Shown: positions 45,722-55,400 of the stretch, in pieces
How the letters are laid out: each line of letters starts with the position of its first letter
Numbering within the stretch: position 1 is the first letter of the stretch
DNA from: Anaerolineae bacterium
GTDB lineage: Bacteria > Chloroflexota > Anaerolineae > Aggregatilineales > Aggregatilineaceae
Direction of reading: 5' to 3'
DNA: 64,000 nt
Assembly (NCBI GenBank): GCA_027494015.1
Contig: JAOSJP010000034.1
Span: forward strand, 62,001 to 126,000
Program-made: the position numbers and the translations under genes
Notes under the pieces: model-generated
The model's database searches: none
What the model saw: the letters and a program-made list of their open reading frames with translations, nothing else
What the model was told of the DNA's origin: nothing

Positions 45722-45737
45722 CGACTCCGGCGCGTCC

Positions 45738-47355
45738 ATGTCCGTCCGCCTGCGCCCGCCTACCCCGCGCGCCCGCACCGTCGCGGCGCTGATCGTGCTG
45801 CTGGCGCTCGTCGGGCTGGCGCTGCGCCTGGGGCTGCTTGTCCGCGCGGGCTGGCGCTACGACTACGACGAGGGCATGGTCGGCTTGCAGGTGCTGCGCA
45901 TCTTGCGCGGCGAGCGTCCGGTCTTTCATCCGGGGCAGCCCTATCTGGCCGCGCTGGAGTCCTACCTCATCGCTCCGTTCTTCGCTGTGTTCGGCGCGAG
46001 CGCCGTCACGCTCAAGCTGGTCCCCTGGCTGCTCGCGGGCCTCTACACAGCGGCGACGGGCTGGCTCGGCTGGCGCGCCTTCGACCGGCGGGTGGGCGCG
46101 CTGAGCGCGCTCCTGACCGCGTGCGCGCCCTCTTACCTGTTGATCACCGGCATGAAGGCATGGGGAGCCACAGCGGAGACGCTTGTGCTCGGCACGCTGA
46201 GCCTGGTCGCTGCATCCTACATCGTGGAGGAAGGACAGCCGCCAGCCGTCCGCGCGCGCGCCCTGCTTCTGCTGGGTTTCCTCAGCGGAGTCGGCTTCTG
46301 GGTTTCATGGCTGATGGTCTTCTACGCGCTGCCCATCGCGGCGGTGCTGGCCTGGCACGGGCGCGAAACGCCGTGCCGCGCGTGGTGCGCTGCCGGCCTG
46401 ACCTTTGCCCTGGGCAGCGCCCCGCTGTGGTGGCACAACCTGGGCCACGACTGGGCCACCTTCCGTTACCTGCTGCGCTCGCAGGGCGACACGTGGGGCA
46501 ATCTGCGCCCGGTGCTGGATCACCTGACCTACGATCTCGCCCCGCGCCTGGTCAGCGGCGACCCGCGCTGGCATGTCCTGAGCTGGGACGCCGTGTGGGG
46601 ACTGCAAATCGTCTACGAGGGCGGCCTGATCGCGCTGGCGCTGTGGGCGTGGCGCGGACCCTGGCCGCGCGCGCGCCGCCCTGCCCGCGTGCTGCTGGCT
46701 TTGTTCGCGCTGATCCTCCCGCCGATCTACGTGCTCAGCGGCTATGGCAATCACGCCCTCAACGAGTTCGGCTTCGACGCAACGGGGCGCTACGTGCTGA
46801 TGCTGCACAGCGTCTTGCCCATCGGCGCAGCGGCGCTGAGCGTCTGGCTGGCGCGGCGCGGCTCCCTCACCCGGTTTGCGGCGGCGGGCGCGCTGACACT
46901 CCGTGATCGGCCTGAACCTGCTCGGCGCGCTGCGCACCGACCCGCTGACCGGCTTCGCCTCGCCCTACTACACTCGCCAGCCGCAGACGCTCGATCCGCT
47001 GATCGCCCTGCTCGACGAGGAGGGCATCCGCCACGTGTGGACAGACGTGGGCATCGCCCACGTGCTCATGTTCGAGACAGGGGAGCGCATTCTGGCAGCG
47101 GACTGGTACGACATCTACGGGGCCAGGGGCCTGGTGCGTTTCCCGGAGGTGCCGCAGCGCATCTACGCAGCCGAGCGCGTCGCCTTTGTCGAAGTCGTGC
47201 TGCCGGACCAGGGCTGGACCCACTTCGAGCAAGCCTTCCGCGATGCGGGCGTGCTCTACCGCCGCGTCCGCGTCACACCCTACCTGCTGGTGATCATCCC
47301 GCACGAGCGCATTGATCCGGCGCTGGTCGGCGACGGGCTGGGGTATCAGTTTTAG
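45738..47355 (+). CDS. Polytopic glycosyltransferase 39-like membrane protein, interrupted by a +1 frameshift
   Basis: About 539 residues once one extra base near 46897-46903 is skipped. The first frame runs MSVRLRPPTPRARTVAALI to GALTL; the second continues VIGLNLLGALRTDPLTG and ends GDGLGYQF. The N-terminal part has the GT-C pattern: one helix, then the acidic loop YDYDEGMVGLQVLRILRG, then about ten helices. The C-terminal soluble part contains WTDVGIAHVLMFETGERIL. GT-C enzymes transfer sugars from lipid carriers outside the membrane. It follows the gene at 44870 by 16 bp. Confidence 0.7.
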
Positions 47356-47393
47356 GGAGGTGGTTGGTGGTTGGTTATTGGTAGCCGGGCGTG

Positions 47394-48158
47394 TCAGGGC
47401 GCGGCGATCACCGGCACGGCGGTCAGGTCGCCGCTCACCGTCACCAGCTCGGCGAAGACCCAGCCCGCCCCGCCGGGCAGAGAGACCGCCAGCCAGGTGC
47501 CGTCCGCGCTGAGGCCCGTCACTGGCACCTGCGCGCCCTGTGTCAGCACGCCGACCACTTCGTAGCCTGTCCCCGGCCCCGCCCGCACATTGAGTTCGGC
47601 CACCGCGATCTGCGCCAGCGGTCCCTGCGCCGCATCGAGCGTGGGCAGGTCGGTGGGAGCAAGGTCTGGTGTCGCCTCGACGCCGCTGCTGGGGGCGCTG
47701 CTCGCGGCTGCGCCCGGCGCGTCGGTGACCTGCAGAGAGACGTCCTGCACCCCAAGCAGCGATCCGTCCGCGCGGAAGGCCTCGACCGTCAGCAGGTGCC
47801 GCCGCTTGTGCACAGCCGTCCAGTCGGCGCGCGCGAAGAGCGAAGGTACGCCCGCCGGATCGTCCGCGATCACCTCGCCGACGACGATATCATCCATGCG
47901 AAACGTGATCCGCGCGACGCCTGCGCCGGTGTCCTGGGCGATTGCGTAGAGGGCCACGCGCGTCCCCTCGGCGTAGACGCTGCCGTTCACCGGAGCCAGG
48001 GCGACGACCAGCGGCGCGCGCTCCAGGCGTTGCTGCTCCTCGTCCACCGGCGTCGTGCTCAGGCTGCACGCCAGAGCCGCCGCCATCAGCGCCAGCCAGA
48101 CCACTCCCAGCGGCCATTGCCCTCGCCACAGGCTCATCGCTCGCTCCTCAAAGCTCAC
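47394..48158 (-). CDS. Lipoprotein with Ig-like and SH3b domains
   Basis: 254 residues from ATG 48158; an internal Met at 48137 (MSLWRGQWPLGVVW) gives a more typical signal peptide. The lipobox is LAALACS-type (AAALACSLS), so it is likely a lipoprotein. An Ig-like domain (about 48-145, VALAPVNGSVYAEGTRVALY) is followed by an SH3b domain (about 190-240, VAELNVRAGPGTGYEVVGVL, GWVFAEL). Such proteins often bind peptidoglycan. It overlaps the next gene upstream by 4 bp. Confidence 0.78.
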   Translation of the reverse strand: MSFEERAMSLWRGQWPLGVVWLALMAAALACSLSTTPVDEEQQRLERAPLVVALAPVNGSVYAEGTRVALYAIAQDTGAGVARITFRMDDIVVGEVIADDPAGVPSLFARADWTAVHKRRHLLTVEAFRADGSLLGVQDVSLQVTDAPGAAASSAPSSGVEATPDLAPTDLPTLDAAQGPLAQIAVAELNVRAGPGTGYEVVGVLTQGAQVPVTGLSADGTWLAVSLPGGAGWVFAELVTVSGDLTAVPVIAAP

Positions 48159-48799
48159 CGTTCAACTGCCTCGCCGCTGAACAGCCCGCGCACGGCGGGG
48201 TCTTCGGGATCGGGATAGCCGAACCGTTCGATCAGCGTGCCCAGCGAAAGCTCGCTGACGTAGCGCGTGCCCAGCAGCAGCTCTTGCAGCACGATGTCAA
48301 CGACCATCAGCAGCCGCCCCAGGTACAGGTACTGACCGCGCAGCGCCGTGAACAGGGTGGCAAATACCCGCTCGCGCAACTCGTTATTGAGGATGCCGCT
48401 GCCCGGCCAGCCCACCTGCCACTCGTATTGGTAAGCGCCGATTGAAAGCACGTCCCCGCGCAGCCGCACAAGCTGGTCAATGGCCGCCTTGCGCGCCGAA
48501 GCGTCCACCAGCCGCCCCGTCTCGCGGAACGGGACGTTGCTCAGCGAGCGGCACAGGGTGCCTGGCTGAGCGGCGCTCACCAGCCGGCCCAGCCCCTTGT
48601 CGTGGAAGGCCAGCGCGCGGGCCAGGGCCTTGAGGCTCTGCCGGTAATAGGCCACCAGATTCGGCTGATCGGCGTGCCGGTCAATGCGCCATGCCAGCGA
48701 CAGGAAGTCGCTGAAGTCCAGCGGAAGCTGCGGCGGACTCAGCGGGCTGTAGGGCGACGCAAGCTGGGCGATGCGCAGCAGATCGTCGTTAGGCTTCAT
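48155..48799 (-). CDS. Conserved-looking protein of unknown function in the hom operon
   Basis: 214 residues, mostly helical, with no membrane segment or signal peptide. Recognisable stretches are PLDFSDFLSLAWRIDRHADQ, LARALAFHDKGLGRLVSAAQ and DVLSIGAYQYEWQVGWPGSG. No catalytic motif is apparent. It overlaps both neighbours by 4 bp: the hom stop upstream and the SH3 lipoprotein start downstream. All three are therefore coupled on one transcript. I do not recognise the family. Confidence 0.6.
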   Translation of the reverse strand: MKPNDDLLRIAQLASPYSPLSPPQLPLDFSDFLSLAWRIDRHADQPNLVAYYRQSLKALARALAFHDKGLGRLVSAAQPGTLCRSLSNVPFRETGRLVDASARKAAIDQLVRLRGDVLSIGAYQYEWQVGWPGSGILNNELRERVFATLFTALRGQYLYLGRLLMVVDIVLQELLLGTRYVSELSLGTLIERFGYPDPEDPAVRGLFSGEAVER

Positions 48800-49845
48800 A
48801 CGCTCTGCCCCGTGCGATATCGCCCGCGCGCAATGTTGATCATATCCACCAGCATCCCATAGGCCGTCGTGGTCGGGTCCGTGTCACCTTCCACCAGGGT
48901 CAGCTCGTGCAGCGTGTCGGTCTCGAAGGTGACGGCGCTGCTCGTGCGGCTCACCTGGCTCAGCGGGTCGGAGAACGGCAGGGCAGTCGGGCGCACGCTG
49001 GCCCGCACGGTGTCGCCATCGCGCACGGCCTCGCACAGCAGCTTGATCCGCATACCCGCTTGCAGCGCGCTCTGCGTCTCGCTGATGGTGATGCCAGTGA
49101 TGCCCGTCCGGTCTACGTCGGCGGGGCGCAGGTCGGCGCCCATCAGCACATTGGCCAGCACGACGATCTTGACCGTCGCGTCCCAGCCCTCCAGATCGGT
49201 GGACGGGTCGGCCTCAGCCACGCCGATGGCCTGCGCCTGGGCCACCGCCTCGTCAAACGGGACGCCCTCCTCCAGCCGCGTCAGAACGAAGTTGGTGGTG
49301 CTGTTGAGCACGCCGCGCACCCGCTGGACAGTCGTCGCCAGCAGCGCCTCGCGCCCAATGCCGTGCACCGGCGCGCCATCCATGACTGTGCTCTCGAAGA
49401 AGAACCCGACGCCGCGCGCATCCGCCAGCGCCTTCAGCTCGCGGTAGGCATAGGCGACCGGCCCCTTGTTGGCGGTGACCAGGTGACAGCCCCTGCCCAG
49501 CGCCGCGCGCGCGTAGTCCGTCGCTGGCTGGCCGGTGCGCGGGTTGAGCCAGGTCGCCTCCATGAACAGGTCGGCGGGGCAGGCGTCAATGAAGGCGAGC
49601 GTGCCAGCGACCGGCGGCCCGGCGTGCAGCGCATCCAGCGACTCGCCGCGCTCGACCAGCGCCAGCGCCGCCGTCAGGTCCAGGCCCACCGCGTTGATCG
49701 CCCGCCCGCGCGACTGCGTGGCGATGCCGGTAACCGTGAACGTCAGCCCGTATTCGTCGCGCAGGACGCCCGCTTTGCGCAGCAGCAACCGCGCCAGGGC
49801 GCGCCCCACGTTGCCAAAGCCCAGCATGACCAGCCGCATGTGCAT
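48796..49845 (-). CDS. hom: Homoserine dehydrogenase
   Basis: 349 residues from ATG 49845 (MHMRLVMLGFGNVG), chosen because AAGGAG lies 9 bp upstream. The NAD(P)-binding motif is LVMLGFGNVGRALARLL. The catalytic Lys is in HLVTANKGPVAYAY, and homoserine-binding residues are in VLNSTTNFVLTRLEEG and EADPSTDLEGWDATVKI. It lacks the C-terminal ACT domain, so feedback regulation may differ from the long form. It reduces aspartate semialdehyde to homoserine for Met, Thr and Ile synthesis. The metH/MTHFR genes lie about 2.5 kb away on the other strand. Confidence 0.93.
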   Translation of the reverse strand: MHMRLVMLGFGNVGRALARLLLRKAGVLRDEYGLTFTVTGIATQSRGRAINAVGLDLTAALALVERGESLDALHAGPPVAGTLAFIDACPADLFMEATWLNPRTGQPATDYARAALGRGCHLVTANKGPVAYAYRELKALADARGVGFFFESTVMDGAPVHGIGREALLATTVQRVRGVLNSTTNFVLTRLEEGVPFDEAVAQAQAIGVAEADPSTDLEGWDATVKIVVLANVLMGADLRPADVDRTGITGITISETQSALQAGMRIKLLCEAVRDGDTVRASVRPTALPFSDPLSQVSRTSSAVTFETDTLHELTLVEGDTDPTTTAYGMLVDMINIARGRYRTGQSV

Positions 49846-49954
49846 CGCGCAACACTCCTTCAGGCGATCACTCATCCAGCGTGCAAACTGTCGGCTCTCT
49901 GCCGATCCCAGGGGCCATTATACTCGATTTGCGCCGTGCGTCACGCTGCCGGGC

Positions 49955-50160
49955 ACATGGGTGCGAGCAGAGATTATCCGCGACTTGCTTGACGTGAGGT
50001 ATTGACCTCACCCCCAGCCTCGCTGCGCTCGGCCTTTCCCCCTCTCCGTTGACGGAGAGGGGGAGGTGAGGCGCGTCAGCGCCGAGCGGGGGTGAGGTCA
50101 ACCAGGGCGCAGCAGAGCAGCGCCCGCGCCCCTACCTGACACGTTTTGCACGCCCCCCTT
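49955..50160. repeat. Dispersed palindromic repeat, copy 8
   Basis: Full copy starting with GGGTGCGAGCAGAGATTATC and ending in TGACACGTTTTGCACGCCCC. Core is CTCTCCGTTGACGGAGAG near 50042-50059. It separates hom from the divergent glycosyltransferase gene. Confidence 0.8.
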
Positions 50161-50228
50161 TCTCAGGGGTCGTTGGCGGCGCGCCCCTGCCAGGGTAGAA
50201 TTCCTGGGCAGGGAGTGGCCTATATCCC

Positions 50229-52100
50229 ATGACTACGCGAATTTCTACGGCGCGCGCCCGATCCGGCGCGCTCGCCTTCTCGCTGGCGCTCATTCTGCTG
50301 CTGGGCTGGGCGCTGCGCACGCACAACCTGGATGGGCGCAGCCTGTGGGAAGACGAGGGCTGGACGATGCTGCTCAGCGCCGGGCCGAGCCTGGGCGATG
50401 TCGTCCGCACGATGGCCGCCGACCAGCATCCCCCGCTGTACTTCATGATCTTCCGCGTCTGGCGCACGCTGGCCGGCGAGTCCGAGTTCGCTGGGCGCTA
50501 TCTCGGCGTGCTGATTGGCATGATCGCGGTCGCGGCGGCTTTTCCGCTGGGACGGGCGCTGTTCGGCGTGCGCACCGGCGTTCTGGCGGCCCTGCTGCTG
50601 GTGCTGGCCGATCTGCACATTGACCTGTCGCAGGAGGTGCGCCATTACAGCCTGCTGGCAACGGGCGTGGTGCTCTCCAGCCTGTTCTATGTGCGCTGGC
50701 GGCGCAGGCCGGGCCGCGCCAATCGCCTCGGCTATGTGCTGGCGACGCTGCTGCTGCTCTACACTCACTACCTGGGCGCGTACATCGTGCTCATCCAGGC
50801 GCTGCACCTGCTGCTGACGGTGCGCGGGCGGCGGCTGGCCGAGGGAGTCTTTCTGCTGGCTGCGGTCGGCCTGGGCTTTCTGCCCTGGCTGCCGGTGCTC
50901 ATTGACCAGAACAGTGTCCGCTGGGACAACCCGCTCTATTACCAGAACGCGCTGCCCAACAGCGCCGCGACGTTCCGCCTGGTGCGCACGGCGCTGCTCG
51001 GTCACTGGTACGCGATCCTGGGCGGGCTGGCCCTGCTGGGGGCGGTCACACTGAGCTACCCGCGCGGAGAGTCCGCTTGGCCGCGCGTCCGGCTCCGCCC
51101 AGCCTGGCCCGCGCTGTACCTTGCTCTGACGGTTGTGCTGATCGCCAGCCTGATCGTCGCCATCAACGAGCGGCGGCAGTTCCTCACCGTGCGCAACTTC
51201 ATCCTGCTGGTTCCGGCGCTGACCGTCCTGGCCGCGCACGGCCTGGCCAACCTGCCGCGCCTGGCGCGCGCCTTCCTGGTGACGCTGGTCGTCGTCATCG
51301 CCCTGACCACGGTGGATGCCCGCCGCCATTACCCGGACTGGCGGGCGGTCGTGGCCAACGTCAGCGCGCACCATCTGCCCGGCGAGCCGGTGCTGATGGA
51401 CGTGTGGGTGGGCGACTTCCCGGCGCGCTACTATATAGACCGGCAGCTTGGCCCGCAGACGCCGCGCGTCTCGCTGCGCGAGTGGCGCGCCGAGTACCGC
51501 GAGCTTTTCCTGCCCCGCCTGCTGGACTTCCTGCAGACGCACGACGCCTTCTGGCTCATCTACTGGGGCGACGCGCCGCTGGACGAGTACGGCGGGCTGA
51601 TTGACAGCGCGGGCTTCCAGCGCACAGCCACGCTGTGGGTCAATCACCTGGGCACGCCGCTCTACAGCCTGCGCTACGACAAGCTGCCGCCAACGAGCGC
51701 CGCGACCTTTGGCGATCTGTTCGCCCTGCGCCGTTTCGCTGCCCCGCAGACCGCCGCACCGGGCGCGGCGATCACCGTCGCCCTGTGGTGGACTGCCGAG
51801 CAGCCCCCGTCGCTCGATTACAGCGTGTCCGTCTTCCTGCTCGACACGGCGGGGGCGCTGGTCGCTCAGCACGACGGGCCGCCGCTGGACGGGCGCGCGC
51901 CGACTTCGACATGGCAGCCGGGCGCGCTGCAGTTCGACACGCACGTCGTTCACCTGCCGCGCGACCTGCCGCCCGGCGCCTACACGCTCGGCGTCAAGGT
52001 GTACTGGTACGGCGACGGGCAACCGCTGCCAGCAGTGGTTGGCGAGGGCGAGCCAGGCCCCTTCGCCGCCCTGGGAACGCTGGCTGTTGGGACGCCTTAG
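50229..52100 (+). CDS. GT39/ArnT-like membrane glycosyltransferase with C-terminal beta-domain
   Basis: 623 residues from ATG 50229. The GT-C signature loop after the first helix is LWEDEGWTMLLSAGPSLGDV, and a second loop holds DQHPPLYFMIFRVW; about ten helices follow to residue 360. A soluble segment (VLMDVWVGDFPARYYIDRQL) follows, then a beta-sandwich (VALWWTAEQPPSLDYSVSVF, PPGAYTLGVKVYWYGDGQPL) closely like the C-terminus of the protein at 18574. Probably transfers a sugar from a polyprenyl phosphate to an envelope acceptor. A TAGAAT box lies at 50195-50200. Confidence 0.75.
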   Translation: MTTRISTARARSGALAFSLALILLLGWALRTHNLDGRSLWEDEGWTMLLSAGPSLGDVVRTMAADQHPPLYFMIFRVWRTLAGESEFAGRYLGVLIGMIAVAAAFPLGRALFGVRTGVLAALLLVLADLHIDLSQEVRHYSLLATGVVLSSLFYVRWRRRPGRANRLGYVLATLLLLYTHYLGAYIVLIQALHLLLTVRGRRLAEGVFLLAAVGLGFLPWLPVLIDQNSVRWDNPLYYQNALPNSAATFRLVRTALLGHWYAILGGLALLGAVTLSYPRGESAWPRVRLRPAWPALYLALTVVLIASLIVAINERRQFLTVRNFILLVPALTVLAAHGLANLPRLARAFLVTLVVVIALTTVDARRHYPDWRAVVANVSAHHLPGEPVLMDVWVGDFPARYYIDRQLGPQTPRVSLREWRAEYRELFLPRLLDFLQTHDAFWLIYWGDAPLDEYGGLIDSAGFQRTATLWVNHLGTPLYSLRYDKLPPTSAATFGDLFALRRFAAPQTAAPGAAITVALWWTAEQPPSLDYSVSVFLLDTAGALVAQHDGPPLDGRAPTSTWQPGALQFDTHVVHLPRDLPPGAYTLGVKVYWYGDGQPLPAVVGEGEPGPFAALGTLAVGTP

Positions 52101-52227
52101 CGGGCAGCCGGCGGTGGCGCTCCGCTCCTTCAGGAGAGAGCGGGTTGCCACCAACAAGCCTGCGCCAGGCCCGTTCCCATAATTCTTGCCGCTATCGCTG
52201 CCGTTATGGTACGATCTCGCCGATAAT

Positions 52228-52384
52228 ACTCTCATCACGAGCGGCGGAGGGACCGGCCCAACGAAGCCGCGGCAACCACCGGGCCACACAGACCCGGCAG
52301 GTGCCAATTCCGCCAGGAGTCTTCTGGAAGATGGGGATATGAGCCAGCCACCGTTTGCCCCCTGTCCGCCAGGGGCGCTTTGTT
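52228..52384 (+). promoter_or_regulatory. SAM-I (S-box) riboswitch controlling metH
   Basis: The aptamer spans about 52228-52340 with near-consensus elements: CTCATCACGAG (P1/P2), GGCGGAGGGACCGGCCCAACG, AAGCCGCGGCAACC and GGTGCCAATTCCGCCAG. P1 is CTCATC (52231-52236) with GATGGG (52331-52336). The expression platform holds a hairpin, CCCCTG (52359-52364) with CAGGGG (52370-52375), followed by CGCTTTGTTG, which resembles a terminator. SAM binding should favour termination and shut off metH when methionine is plentiful. Confidence 0.92.
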
Positions 52385-52434
52385 GCGGTGGCAGGTGGCC
52401 TTCCCCGCACGACTAGACCACACCGCAAAGGGAC

Positions 52435-55400
52435 ATGCCAATGACGCGCCACTTGCCGCTATATACCAACCGCCGCTACCTCGACGCCCTCGCCGACCAC
52501 GTGCTGATCTACGACGGCGCGATGGGCACCAGCATCCAGCGCTACAACCTGTCCGCTGCGGACTTCGGCGGCGAGCAGACCAACGGCTGCAACGATTATC
52601 TGGCCATCACCCGCCCAGACATCATCGAGGAGATTCACGCCTCTTTCCTGGCCGTCGGCTGCGAAGTCATCGAGACCAACACCTTCCGCGCCAACCGGCT
52701 CACCCTGGCCGACTACGGCCTGGCCGACCGCGTGCTGGAGATCAACCGCGCCGCTGCCGCCCTGGCCCGCCGCGTCGCCGACCGCTTCGCCGCCGAGACG
52801 GGCCTCCCGCGCTACGTCGCCGGCAGCATGGGGCCGTCCGGGATGCTGCCCAGTTCTGACGACCCCGATCTGAGCAGGATCGGCTTCGACGATCTGGCTG
52901 CTGTCTTCGCCGAACAGGCACGCGGCCTCGTCGAGGGCGGCGCGGACGTGCTGCTGCTGGAGACCAGCCAGGACATTCTGGAAGTGCGCGCCGCGGTGGT
53001 GGGCATCGGGCGCTACTTCGCCGAGGCGGGCGTGCGTCTCCCCGTGCAGGCCCAGGTGACGCTCGACACCAGCGGGCGGATGCTCTTCGGCACGGACATT
53101 GCCAGCGCCCTGACCACGCTCGAAGCGCTGCCCATTGATGTGCTCGGCCTCAACTGCTCCACCGGGCCGGAGCACATGGCCGGGCCGGTCAAATACCTGG
53201 CCGAGCACAGCACCCGCCCCATCAGCGTGCTGCCCAACGCCGGGCTGCCGATCAACGTGGACGGGCAGGCCGTCTACCCCATGCAGCCGGAGCCGTTCGC
53301 GGCCATGCTCGGCGAGTTTGTGGACTGGGGCGTCAGCGTCGTGGGCGGCTGTTGTGGCACCACGCCGGAGCACCTTGAGCAACTCATCCGGCGCGTGCAG
53401 GGCAGCCCCCACACGCCCCGCAAGCCTCTCGCCCGCCAGCCGGAGGCCGAACCCGCAGCGTCGAGCGGGATGCGCGCTGTCGCGCTGTGCCAGCAACCGC
53501 CCCCCACCCTGATCGGCGAGCGCGTCAACAGCCAGGGCAGCCGCAAGATCAAGCGCCTGCTGCTGGACGAAGACTACGACGGCATCGTGCAGATCGCGCG
53601 CCAGCAGGTCGAGTCCGGCGCGCACATCCTCGACGTGTGCGTGGCCCTCACCGAGCGCCCCGATGAAGCCGCGCAGATGGCCGAGGTCGTCAAGCGCCTG
53701 TCGCTGGCGGTGGACGCGCCGCTGATGATTGACAGCACCGAGCCAGACGTGATCGAGGCGGCGCTGCGCCTCTACCCTGGGCGCGGCCTGATCAACAGCA
53801 TCAACCTGGAGAATGGCCGCGCGCGCGCCGATGCCGTGCTGCCCATTGCCGTCCGGCACGGCGCGGCGGTCGTCGCCCTGACCATTGACGAGGCGGGCAT
53901 GGCCAAAACCGCCGCGCGCAAGGTCGAGATCGCCCGGCGGATCACCGAGATCGCCGTCAGCGAATACGGGCTGGCTGCGCATGACCTGATCTTCGACGCG
54001 CTGACCTTCACCCTGGCCACCGGCGACCCGGAGATGGCCGATAGCGCCGTTGAGACCATTGAGGGCATCCGCCGCATCAAGGCCGAGCTGCCCGGCGCGC
54101 TGACTTCGCTGGGCGTCAGCAACGTCTCCTTCGGGCTGAGCGCCGGCGCGCGCGCCGTGCTCAACAGCGTCTTCCTGTACCACTGCGTCGAGGCGGGCCT
54201 GGACATGGCTATCGTCAACCCGGCGCACATCACCCCCTACGCCGAGATTCCCCCCGAACAGCGCCGCCTGGCCGACGCGCTGATCTTCAACGAGCATCCC
54301 GACGCGCTGACCGACTTCATCCGCTATTTCGAGGAGCACGCGGTGACAGTGGGCGAGGAGGAGCAGGCCGACCCCACCGAGGGCATGGCCGCCGAGGAGG
54401 CGCTGCACTGGCAGATCGTCCACCGCAAGAAGGAAGGCGTCGAGGCGCTGATTGACGACTGCCTGACCCGCCAGGACGCGGTCGGCGCGCTCAACAACGT
54501 GCTGCTGCCCGCCATGAAGGAGGTCGGCGACCGTTTCGGCGCGGGCGAGCTGATCCTGCCCTTCGTCCTGCAGAGCGCCGAGGTGATGAAGAAGGCCGTC
54601 GCCTACCTGGAGAACTTCCTGGAGCGGGCTGAGGGGGCCAGCAAAGGCACCATCGTCGTGGCGACCGTCTACGGCGACGTGCACGACATCGGCAAGAACC
54701 TGGTGCGCACCATCCTCAGCAACAACGGCTTCACCGTGCACGACCTGGGCAAGCAGACCCCGGCCAGCGTGATCGTTGACGCGGCGGTGCAGCACAAAGC
54801 CGACGCCATCGGCCTCAGCGCGCTGCTGGTCAGCACGTCCAAGCAAATGCCGCTCATCGTCAACGAGCTGGCCCGGCGCGGCCTGTCCGTCCCCGTGCTG
54901 ATCGGCGGGGCGGCCATCAACCGCGCTTTCGGGCGGCGCATCCTCTTCCTGGAAGACGGCGGCGAGCCGTATGCGCCGGGCGTCTTCTACTGCAAGGACG
55001 CCTTCGAGGGGCTGGAGGTCATGGAGCAGCTTGTCGCGCCCGCCAAACGCGAGGCGCTGCTGGAGCGCGCCCTCGCCGAAGCGTACCAGGAGGTCGGCAG
55101 GGAGCGCCCGCCCGTCCGCGACCGGCGCGCCCCCGACCGCCGCTCAGCGGTCGGCCCCGCCCCGGACATTCCCACGCCGCCCTTCTGGGGCGTGCGGACG
55201 GTGCGCGACATCCCGCTCGATGCGGTCTTCCCCTTCATTCACAAGCCGGAGTTGTTCCGGCTGAATTGGGGGGCGCGCAACGCGCGCGGCGACGAGTGGG
55301 CGCGCCTGGAGCGCGAGTTCGAAGCGCGACTGGCGCACATGAAACGCGCGGCGCTGGCCGGCGGCACGCTCCGCCCGCAGGCCGTCTATGGTTACTTCCC

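Noticed and set aside
52459..54846. Long minus-strand frame of 795 codons opposite metH
   Set aside because: It is the mirror of a clearly conserved gene. High GC in third positions removes stops on the opposite strand. Similar long antisense frames lie opposite the kinase (35505-37196), hom, and the MTHFR gene.
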